Source: Branchinecta lynchi (lineage: Eukaryota; Arthropoda; Branchiopoda; Anostraca; Branchinectidae). Taken from it: DNA of 64,000 bases. The notes beneath the pieces were generated by a model. That model saw nothing but the letters and a program-made list of their open reading frames with translations. It did no database searches and had not been told where the DNA came from. Positions within the stretch are counted from its first letter, which is position 1. Every line of letters begins with the position of its first letter. Made by a program: the position numbers and the translations under genes. Shown piece after piece: positions 41,501 to 53,500 of this stretch. The DNA lies in the NCBI GenBank assembly GCA_023053575.1, contig JAKZAP010000018.1:13048202-13112201 (forward strand). The letters run 5' to 3'.

Positions 41501-44500
41501 ACCCCTCATTACCGAAGATGATTATGAGCTAACAGTTGACTGTTGCTTAAAAGTCCCCCACATGGTTTTGTTTCTTCGCTGTCGGTTAATGCTGAAGTTG
41601 TCACCTTATCGAAGCTGAAGGGGATGTTCTAAAAAAATAATCAAATGATCAAAAGCTATTCTTCAGCGTTGTAAAAACAACAACAAAATAATATCGGAAG
41701 AAGGACTAAATTCACTTTGCAGTCAGTTGAACTTTATCCTTTTCAATTGTAGACATCGTGACGGATGAAAACTTGAAACAAATAACTGGTACACCAACTA
41801 GCAAAAGCTACAAACCCCTCATTGCCGAACATGATTATTAGCTAACAGTCGACTGTTGCTTAAAAGTCCCCTACATGTCTCATCACTGATATCGCCTATT
41901 TTTGATTTCACTGTACCTTACTACTGAAGTTGTCAACCCCTTTGAAATTTTCAAACTGGTGTATCTCATGAAGGAATTTTTGTGCCAAAAAATGGATGGC
42001 ATATACTTTGATCAGCTCATCAATGGCTATCGATTGCCGTCGAAAAAGAAATTCTACCTGTCTTAGTTCAAAAGTTGAGTTTTTTGCCGCAGGCCAACTT
42101 TCTAACGTCACGACTTAGAAAGGAGCAAAGGATAAGCTCTAGTTTCTTTAGCAAAGAGAGAACTTTTAAAGTTTAAGAGGTACATCTGATACCGTTACTC
42201 TACCGCAAACCCAAGTGCAAAAAAAAAATATGATAAACTCTGCTGAAATCGTCGCAGACACGGATAGAAATAATAGATGGCAGCACTTTCGGACCCGTGG
42301 GAAAAAGCCACTTTTTTGTCTCTGTAGATTTTTCTATTTATCACTCAAAGAAGATATGTTGGCTGTGGGGCCGGGTAACTGCCGCATATATTTAACACTT
42401 ATAGATTTTAGTCCATCTTCAATTTGAAACTGGTGCCTGCCTGCTAACGTGCTAGAACGGAGCTTTCCACTCGAAAGCAGAAACATGGTTTGATGAAACG
42501 AAAGGTTCGCTACACAACTTGAGATGGTCCTCTCCGACATAGGCTATACAACTCCACTTCGCTTCGCAAACCGTAGGCTCTGGCTCGAGGAGAAGCAAAA
42601 ACCATCCTCATCGGCCCCAGGCAAGAGTTATACGGAGCTTTCCAAAATGTAATGTCATATTCATCAATCCGGCCTAAGGTCCACACTTTCCGTAAAAACC
42701 GCACAGGTTAGACCCTTCCCAGTTACCAGGAATAAAATGAAATCGGAGTCATAGGAAAAAAAAAAAAAAAAAAAAACGAGGACAAAACCAAAGTGTTGCT
42801 CTCGCAACACAATAAAATGAGACCTGGACTCCGTACTTTCATTTGTTTGCATTCAAACAGAATTTTTTTTTTCCTCTCTGACATAGGCTGTACAAATCCT
42901 CTCCACTTCACACACTGTACGCTCTGACTCGAGGACAAGCAAAAACCATCCTTTTTTGCCCCAGGCAAGAGTTCAACCGAGCTTTCCAAAATGTAATGTC
43001 ATATTCATCAATCCGGCCTAAGGTCCACACTTTCTGTAAAAACGGCACAGGTTAGACCCTTACCACTTTCTAAGAATAAGCGCAAATCGGGGTACTATAG
43101 GAAAAAAAACAAAAAAAAAACACGACAAAACCAAAGTGTTGCTCTCGCAACACAATGAGACCTGGACTTTGTACTTTCATTTGTTGGCATTTGAAACAGA
43201 ATGTTTTTTTCAGTCTGTATCTGCGCTAAGGGAGTTCATGCAGGCGCTCAGCTCCTACTCGAAGACGCCATGTCAGAACGACGGCGACAGATCACAGGTG
43301 GATGAGTTGAAAGGTAAAGCGGCCTTATTATTATTGATGAACACAAACCAGTTTCCTTGTAACTCCCAGTTGTACCTTGTTCTTCAAAACTGTGCTAACT
43401 ACATTTTTCTTAATTTTTGGGCCCAGTTTCGTGTATGCCATCTGCAGGAAGAAAGTAGGAACTCAGAAAGTTAAAACTAATCTACCTGTTAGATGGTACT
43501 CATGTCGTCATCTAACACTTGCCACAATTTAACAGAATACCAGATCAGCTATGTTCTATCCAATCGTATAGTTCACTCAGTTTTTTTAAAAATTTCAGTT
43601 AGCACAGTTTTGAAGAACACGGTACAATTGTCTGAACGGAGGAATTAGTACCTGGCCAAATTCGTCTGAGTGTCGAGTGTCTGAGTGTCGAGTTTTGAAA
43701 ATTAAGTTTTAGTTTTAAATTTAAAGAAAAAATTTAAAGGAAGGGATTTATTAAGGTTGTAAAGGTAGGATGGAAGTGTAAAGATTAGAAAGAATGGAAG
43801 GAAAAAACTAAAAACAAGAAATTAAGAAATTAAACGCAAGAAAGTGTAGGTGACGCTAAATAGATAGGCCGGTCACGCGTGACCACGTTTCAAAAATTTA
43901 AGGTTGATAAGATTCGACCGTTGGCGTCACCGAGGGTAAGTGGAAGCGTAGTCACCTGGCCAATTCATGTTGGACTGGAAGAACAGAAAAGATACTACGC
44001 GGCATTTAAAAAACAAAAAAAATACCTGGTCAAATACCGTCTATCCCTTGGGTTTCAATAATTTCGTCTAACCGGCCGAATGGAAGAGTAAACAAACGAA
44101 GAAATACTATTTCAAATCTTTCGAAAACTTAAAGTTTAACTGAAAAGGGCTAGGAAAGGGCAATCTAGTTACCCATTTTCACTTAAATTGGCTTGAAGAC
44201 CCGCTAAAATGCGTTACTTCCTTGTTCGCTATTCACGAATAATCGATTTTCAGATAGTTGAATTTCCGCGGGATTTGTAGTACCTCTATGCGCTTGTATT
44301 TTTGTTGTATGCCTTACGAGAGTTATGAGAAAGATTTATGATATTTGTTTAGTCCAGGCGCTAAACAATCTTCACCAGTTTCGCCACTGCTCTCTAAAAG
44401 CCACGTTTGTTTTGAGATTAATATTTCCCGCGTCGTAGTAGAACGTACGCTGCGGGGACGGTCGCATAGATTATGAACGTCATAACTAGAGCAGATATTG

Positions 44501-47500
44501 GAAAATAAAGAAAATCCCTTGGTAAAACCCAAATAATTAAGTGTATTCAATTAAATGACACAAAAATAAGTTGGGAATATTGGACTATTATGGGAAGGAC
44601 TATTATAAAAATATGGGAATATTGGACTTTTGCAGAGAATAAATAAGGAGTAGAATCTCTACATCTCGATCTCTGTACCACGACAATTCGGAGTCGAATA
44701 GATTCCGATGCCCTGCCTATTGCAAACGAATGGAGGGTAGGAGCTACGGGGAACACCACAATTCGTTACCTCCACAAACAGCGCATCGCAGTAGAGCCCG
44801 TGAGAAAAAAAGGCGAGAGTAAACCAGAGCAAAATAACTCTAGAGAGTAATGCGCGAACTTTGAGAAAGTGACACACAGTCAAATCGCAGCGCCACTAGC
44901 TCTTCTAGAGGGCACGAACATCCCTTCCGAAACTCAACCGATCGCAGAGCAAAATTATTCTGCTCGTTAACAAGTGCTGGCTCTGATCTAATCCTCGATG
45001 TTTGTACCGCATCTTAGCCTTGCTAGAATTGTCTATGTCCGCCACTGTGCGCACGAACAAAGCGAGCTCGGCGGCGCTGCGACGGAGGCCCATTTATATA
45101 CCGATCACTTTTCCGTCGTTCGGACGGTCGGTCGGTCTGTCCGATGTTTGCGAGTTAAGGTACTTCTACATGTGCTAGTACGATGAAACTTGGCAGGCAC
45201 ATTAGGGACCCGACCATCTAACTTGGAAATAGTCAGTTGCTCGATCCGACCATCGTGGGGGCGGGAGGGGAGCCGGAATCCGGAATTTAGTGACGTGCAT
45301 AACTTTCAAACGGGTGATCGGATCTTAATGAAACTTGATATTCGGAAAGACGTCATGTCTCAGATGTCCCGTTTCAAGTCCGGACCGAATCCGATGAATG
45401 TGTGGGGGGGGGGGGGGGGTCGGAGGGGGGAACCGGAAATCTTGTGACACGCTTATAGTGGAGCGATCGGGATGAAACTTGATGGGAGAAACAAGCACAA
45501 GCCCTAGGTACATCATTGACAGAACCAGACCGGATTCATGTTCTGCGGGGGGAGTTGGAGGGGGGTTCCGAATTCCGGTGAGACGGAGTTAAGTTACTTC
45601 CAGGTAGGCTAGGGCAATGAAACTTGGCAGACAAGTCAGGGATCCGACCAGATTAACTTGGAAATAGTCAACTTCCCTACCCGACCACCGTGAGAGTGGG
45701 GGTAGGGGGAATCCTGTATCTTGAGAAATGTATAACATTGGAACGGGTGATCGGATCTTAACGAAACTTGATATTTGGAAAGACCTCGTGTCTCGGATGA
45801 CCCGTTTAAAGCACGGACCGGATCCGATGAACATGGGGGGGGGGTCGAGGGGGTAAACGGAAATATTGTGACACGCTTAGAGTGGAGCTATGGGGATGAA
45901 ACTTGGTGGGAAGGACAAGCACAAGAACTAGAGACGTCAGTGCTAGAACCAAGATCGGGTTTGGGCAGTGTCGGGGGAGTTATAGAGGGGGGGAGGCCGG
46001 AATTCCGGCTATTAAGATATTTCCAGATGTGCTAGAACGATGAAGCTTGGCTTGAACATTAGAGACTTGACATGATTGGCTAAGAAATAGTCAGTTCTCC
46101 GAGCCGACCATCGAGGGGGAGTGGAGGGAGGGGGAAGTATGAGGTATGTATAACTTTTGAACGATTGGTCGGATCTTAACGAAACTTGATATTTGGAAAG
46201 ACCTCGTGTCTCGGATGTCCCTTTTTAAGTCCAGACCGGATCCGATGAATGTGGGGGCTGGGGGACCGAAGATCTTGTGACACGCTTAGATCGGAGCGAT
46301 TGGGATGAAACTTGGTGGGAAGAACAAGGACAAGAACTAGATAAATCATTCTCAAAACCGGACCGGGCTTGGGCACTGTGAGTGGAGTTGGTGGGGGGGA
46401 GGGGCATTTCGGTGATCGCGAACTAAAGTACTTCCAGATGTGGTTTTGCTTACAAATGATCACAACAAACCCACGAATTCCTACTTTAATCCTCTGACCC
46501 ATCCTTGCAAGTGCCATATGAGCGTCCAGCTCTTGTTGATGGATGGGAAGGATAGGTCTCCGCATTACTCTCTAGAGTTATTTTGCTCCGGAGTAAACAG
46601 ACTATTGGTTTTATACCATTGTCCCGCCACGTGTGACGTGCTGCAGAGGCGGTTCATACACGCCTGCTACGGTATTTTCTTCTCAAATGTACAGCGGCTA
46701 AGAGGGAAGTAGACGGGCGTCAAGCTCATCAGCTAGCTCTAGCCCTGCTCAGTTTTGTCGAGTTATTCATAGTCTGTTTATGGGACCGAAGACTCTATTG
46801 GTTTAAGTAATTAAAGTAAAGTATTCATTATCCGTATTCTTCACTTAGAACAAAACTGTGTAAAGAAAAAGAAGAGAAATTTAAGGCACAACACAGATAC
46901 AGACACATGACATTTTACGTAAGAGTTACGCAATCAAGAACTATAAAAGTGTTTAAGCCAGAGGTGATTCCATTTCCCCTGGAAGTTTATTTGTTCTTGC
47001 TGTTACAGAATATACAATAAACCGATCATGAGCAGGGTGTGAGAATCAGCTGATCGCTACGATAGTCGAGGAACTGAACGGTTTGGAAGAACAGCTTTTG
47101 GTTGTGAAAAATTATTATACTATGTGTTTTGAGAGCGTGTTCAGCTATAATTATACTATTTCAGGTTTAGTACCCCAGATTGCCGACCTCCGAAATCTCT
47201 TGCTCCTCCTTATTCGTCACTACAATCCGCTCGTTCAGAGCAAGAAGTACCTCCGTGATGTTATCCTTACGAATCACATCGTTCTGAAATCGCTGGACAG
47301 GACAACGTCAGAACCCGGATATGTTGGACAGTTCAAACTAGTCGACCATTTGAAGCTGTGAGTAGAGTTTCCGTGCTCAGGTTCAGGTTCATTTCAAATA
47401 AAGAAAACAGTTAATTTTCATAAACACAGAGAGCGGTCTCGATGGCCAGAAGATAAAATAAAACAATACAACTTAATCATGGTCATACACAACTGTATAC

Positions 47501-50500
47501 AATATAACAGCCACCACACGGTCCGAAGAAAGGGGACACCTAGCAAGTTACGTCCGCATTAGAAAAAAAAAATATAACAGCCACCACACGGTCCGAAGAA
47601 AGGGGACACCTAGCAAGTTACGTCCGCATTAGAAACAAAAAAATAAAGACAAAAAACAGACGAGACAACCAAGAAACTGCGTCACAATCGGTCTCAAAAA
47701 AGTGCAACGACTTAAGCCACGATATATTCGTTCTTTCTTCCTCACGCGTCATCTTTTTTTCTTAGTGATCTCGTTCAGTTTTTCAGCTCTCCTCGTAACA
47801 TGACAAAAACAAACAGATCTGACAACGAGAACTCACAGTTTTACTTCTGATTTTCCCAGTACTGTCAGGCCGTCGGAATGCGTTCCGAAAACTTCATGCA
47901 AATCTGGGCAGGCATTCAAGCTTGCAAAATCACGATTCCACAAGGACTTGTACGAACGGAGTTTTGCGAACATAATTGTTGGTCCTTGGGTTGGTCTTTA
48001 CCGAAGATGCTGTTAATCCTGAAGGGATATGCTGTAGTTTCTTTAGAGATATGTTGAGCAAACAGACACACATATATATTTATTTGTTTATTTCCCTCAG
48101 AACTGAGGAGTTCAGAATAATGTATAAAACGGAACTATGCCTAAACCATCTGGTCTATTCAATGACACATAGATACTATAAAAAATACACAAGATTTCGA
48201 CAACTAATTTACAATTAATTACGCACCAAATTATTTACTTGTTAAAAAATGGGTACAGGTTGTGGGTTTGGAGGGTAACCGAAGCTTTTTTATAAAAGTT
48301 GGTCATAATAGGATCAAACTTGATTTAACGTAAAACGCGGCTATATTATTTACCGGAGGTTTTGAATCTTTCAGTGAAAGTATTTTGTACTGCACATACG
48401 CCCTAGTGCAGTGCGTAATAAGTTCATTCATTCTTTCAGTTACTCGGTGCAAGACCTTTGACTCGTCGTTATTTATTTATTTATATTTATTTTCTTTATT
48501 ATTACAAACAAGTATTTTAAGCAGATTTAAAACAGCACTTGCATTGACCTGTTGGTGATGAAGTGGATGTTCTAACGCCACCGTGCAAGAGCGCCACCGT
48601 ATGTTTTCCGCCACCCCGGAATCTTGCATCACCAAGAGGATTAGTTGGGTCAGACGAAAGGGTCAAATATTTCGGTATGTGCACCGCCACCGTATGTTTT
48701 CCGCCAACTCATTAGTGCAGGTTGATGGTTCATGTAGTCCGAGATCTAAATCGTTAAATGGGAAGAGAGGTTTACCGCCACCAACTCTATGTTAATCCTA
48801 GCTAATACGAAGACTGAGCTTAACGTTTCAAATAATTATTTATTCATGTCCAACTAAAGAAACTGTTTAACTTCAAACTGTGGAGACCAAAGACCCTGTC
48901 ATTAAATTTGAGACCTTTATAGATTAATTCTTACTAGACTGAACAGTCATCGACCTTATCCGAAGGTTGCACAGAAATTCTTTCAGGCACTTAATAACTT
49001 TCCGTGATTCCTCGCGGAAGATCTAGCAACACGAGTGGACACTTCTTCGCGAATTCGTTTACGAATGGTAGTCCTGGCTTGGATAATCTGGTTATGGGCG
49101 CAGTCAGGCCCGTGCCTTCATAGGTCTTATTAACGATGAACTCTCCGTTCCCACGTAAAACGGCCCTGGCCTTACAGATTTCTTTGAAGCAAACATAGTA
49201 AATATTGTCATTCTTCGTGCTCTTAAGCCGAAACGAGAAACCGTCAACAGTGTAAATGTCATTTTCTGTCACACTCTTTGTTTGAACTATTTCCATTATT
49301 ATTTCTCTTGTCACTTAGTTCGGGTTCTGCAGTTACAGTTGCTCTTATAAATACCTTTAGACCAGATGGTAACTGATAATCTCTTAATCGCTGTGATACT
49401 TAATCCGGTTGGCGCTTGATACCACATCAGAATATTAGGTCTGACAAGATTTGACCTACCTACCTTGCTACCGTTGTTGATGATCGTGTTTTCTATGTCT
49501 ACCAGTAAATTGGCAGTAAACCCCGCAGATTGTGTTATCTGATCAGTATATTATAGTGCAATATAGTATATTTAAAACCCACAAAATGTTTTCCAACAAG
49601 AGAAAGGGGAGTAAAGATAATAGAGGAAAGAAAAGACAAGGACAACAGAAAAATAACTTATGAAACACAATACAGCTATCAGTGAAAACAAAGTCTAATC
49701 AGCCAATATACTCCATCTGTTTTCATTTATAGTGATGCGGCAACAGATGTTGACTAGACTTCTGACGGAAATCAGTGTGCAATTCTTGCAGCCGTGACAA
49801 AATGTCGGTTGCTCCGTAAGATTTAATGATGACCTTAGTAAAAATTAACCACTGTAATGACAATTAATCACTTGAATGACAAGATGTCATTCGTTCACTA
49901 GAGAAAACGTCAGCGTCACTACTATATACATCTCGTCATCCTGCGATCATCGAGTACATGATGTTTTCATGAATTTTTCAGGCTCAGTTAGAAATTACGT
50001 CTAAATTTTGTGTGTTTATACTGATGTGTATTGTGCGGGTTAGAAATAAAATATATAATACATGTTTAGAATGTTTTATGTCATATTTTTTCTTTCCAAC
50101 TCCCTTTTGGCAGTGTTCATGCCAAAGCTCTACTGGATACAGATTGCATATTTCCCATTGAGACTGGCGGTAGCTCTTAGTCAACCGTGATTGTTTCCCC
50201 AACTGAAATCTTTTTCGGGACCTCGGGGACATACAGTTCTGGAATCACATAACATTATGCATGGTTCTTGAGTTATGTAACATCTGAATTACTTTGCACG
50301 TTTCTCTTTCTGTTTCGATTTACAAATCAAATAAAGCTGTAAGAACAAGGTAAATATATCGCTCTTACAAAACTTCCGATGGGCATTTCGACATCTTGCT
50401 GACACACTATTACGCACTTATCAAACCGCTTTACTCACACTAAACACTCATCCTCTCCATCAGACCAAATCTCTCCGGTGTTTGAAAGCTAACTAGAAAA

Positions 50501-53500
50501 GTTTCCGAAAATTAATTATTTCTTTAAAATCTTTACTTCCCATTAGTGCTTTAATCCATTTCTTATCCATCCCCTACCCCAAAAATCTCCTAACTTAGCC
50601 CCGTAACTCTCTGCATTCACGCTTAGTATGGCATACATTCTCCCATGTTTGTTCTGGGAGGGGTCGATTCTGTTCTAGCCAAGGTACTTTGCTGAATACA
50701 GTGTGGCGTTTAAAGAGAGTCGGAGTGCAAGGAACATCTACGGAAATGAGGGTTCGGTGACAGGCAATGGTCGCTCAGGAAAAGAATGAATGTACATGTT
50801 ATAAATTAGGACGGACTGGTCCCTATTTTCGCCCGATGTGTGGTAGTGAGAATGAGAGTTTGTTAGATCTGATGTGTGAATGCTGTGAGCTAGATGACCT
50901 GCGGGTTGAGATTTGTGGGAATTTAATTACAATAAAAGACCAAGTGTGGATGATGAACGTTTTTTTGGAGTGAGTGTTTTCAAGATTTGAAGACACTCAC
51001 TCCAAAAAACGTTCATCATTTTCAAGATTTGAAGAGGCGTGTAAGGTTCCTAAAGGTAGATTTAGCGCAAAGAGAGAACCTCATTTTGTTTAGTTTCATT
51101 ATTTCGTTTAATTGTTTTCTTTTTTATTGCCATTTTTGCCATGGCCTCAGGTTTTTGTGCAGTAAATTCTAAATCCTAAAGATTACGATCAGGGGTCCTT
51201 TGAAAGTTGGAAGGGGCGGGCCTGTACTAGTTCTCTATTCTATATGTCATGTTCCCTTTTCTAGGTTCTGTACCCCTTCCGTATTGCGCCAGTACGGATT
51301 ATGTTTAGAGGACTACACGGTGAACGAACCAAAGGTGAACGACTCGGTGATGACACTGCTCCACCATGTGGCGGGTGACCTCGGATGCCCTGAGCTGCTT
51401 TTTGACCCAATCATTTTGAAGACTTTCGTGAGGCTCTTCGAGGACGATTTTGAGGTGGTAGAAGAGTGGACAGATCTGGTGGAGTATGTGACGAGGTACG
51501 TTACTTAATTAAATATCTGTATAGAATATGTATGTCTGTATTTCAAAACTATTAAGCCACGTACAGAACAGTCTCGTTAAAACATGCCAAACCACCCGCT
51601 GTTTCTCAAATTCATAACTTTCTGCTAAACTAATCACTTTTTTCAATTTCATATTTTCAAAACAAACTATAGACCTTGAAGATGAAGACTTTAGGATAAC
51701 TGAAAGGAGCCTCCACCCCCCATTTTAAGCAAGACCAAAGGTTTTGATGGGATTGGGATCCCTTCAACCAAATTTCCAGTTTCAGCCAAATTAGCGACAA
51801 TCATTTGTCTAGCAAGAAAACTAAGTTCATATATGGATTCCGCGATTGAACATCCTCATTGAACAGCGTCCTCACTTGAAACATTATATTCCTCGTTTGA
51901 ACATTATATACCAATCCCTTCGACCTTCGATTACACTAGGTCTCTCCGAAGTCCATAGAATAAACAAATGAATGTCGGCATCCATGCGCAGAGTTATACT
52001 AGTTTGAGAATAACAGGGTAGGGACTGCTATAGACGAAAACTGGTCGACAAATTTTGTGTCTGGTTTTTGCCGGATTCCGGGTGAACTACTTGTCCGGCA
52101 AGAAAATAACTTTCATATTCGGATTCAGCATATTCTCTTTACCTCTAAATCAACTATCTCAAATTCTCAATAGCTTTTAAAAAATATTTTTTGTTACCCC
52201 TTAATTTGAAACACCCTCCCCCGTCCCTGAATATAGGGCTACAAAGCCCATCTACGAACTTGACCTTACTCTTGACCCAAAAAATCCTCACACCAAGTTT
52301 CATCAAAATATCTCATTCCCTTCGGATTTTATCGTGCTCACAGACAGACGGACAACTTTTGCGATGTCATAGGTATCCCTCCACTTACGTTTCGGGGTCC
52401 CCAAAAGAATAGCTTACCCTTTGTATTAGAAACCTTCTCATACTTCAAGAGTAATTTAACACACTTTAAGTTAATTTAGATTGCTCAATAGTTGACTGCG
52501 TTAAACGGATACATTCAAGACCTGTTGTCACAGGTTCTTTTTCTAGTTTCAGCCTGACAGAAAACTTGCCAAGAAGGGCCGGAACATCGGTAGGGATATC
52601 GCTAATAGATACTCCAAGAAGGGGCACAATATTACTTGGAATATTTGTGTATCTCAAAGCGTAACAGTTTGCGCTGAGCACAAGATTTACTGCCACAAGT
52701 CCATCATACCAGATCGGTCGTAACTAAACCGATAGGTAAACTGAGATCTATTGCCAGGGGCTTATCTAGCCAAATCTTGAGGGGAGGGGGTGGAGGCGCC
52801 CTGACGCCCGTTTCAGCTTTTCGTCTTATATGTGATAATAAAACTCGTGATAACTGCAAGCGTGGGAGACTAACGATTAGAAGCTTAGTTATGTCTCCCG
52901 AGCTCAGAAGCAGTTCGAAGGGGTTGGGCGTGGAAGGTGAGTATCTTAAAATATACGACTGGCAGATGTCCGGAAGGCCCAAGAGTCATACCAGTTAGAA
53001 ACACAGCACTATATCCGCAAAACTGTATATCGGACAAAATGAAAATGAGCGCCGTAGGCGAAATTTTGAAGTAGGCCATGCCTTTTTTCGGGCAAAACGC
53101 ACTTCCCCGCAACAAAATCTAGATAGCCTTTAATGCAGCCCAAGCCCCGAAATTCCAAGCTTAAAATCCGAATGAAATGACGCAACTCTGTAGTAAATAG
53201 AGCCTACTACGAAAGACGCAGCAGGCAAAGTCTGTGGAATCCTGTATGATCAGAAGGCCTTTTCGGATCCCAAATGAAGGTAAGGGCCACTTAGCAGAAT
53301 CTGCCCGTCTATCTTTGTTCACTTCGAATCCAGAAAAACGTGAGACATTTAGCTGGAAGCTGGCTAATATGCTTCAGTACCAGCCTTTCCAAAAAAGAAG
53401 TACTGATCATCCAGAAAAGCACTTAAAACACAAAATAAAAATCAAATGACATTTTGCATTAATCAGACCCGTCATTAAATCTTCTCTAATTTGCTCATGA

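Noticed and set aside
39808..43155. Helitron bounded by the GTGTTGC hairpin
   Set aside because: No CTRR terminus, no 5' TC start and no Rep/helicase coding sequence were seen near the hairpins.
45190..46407. ORFs of 80-130 codons on both strands
   Set aside because: They fall within the non-coding repeated interior of the hAT-like element and share no family signature.
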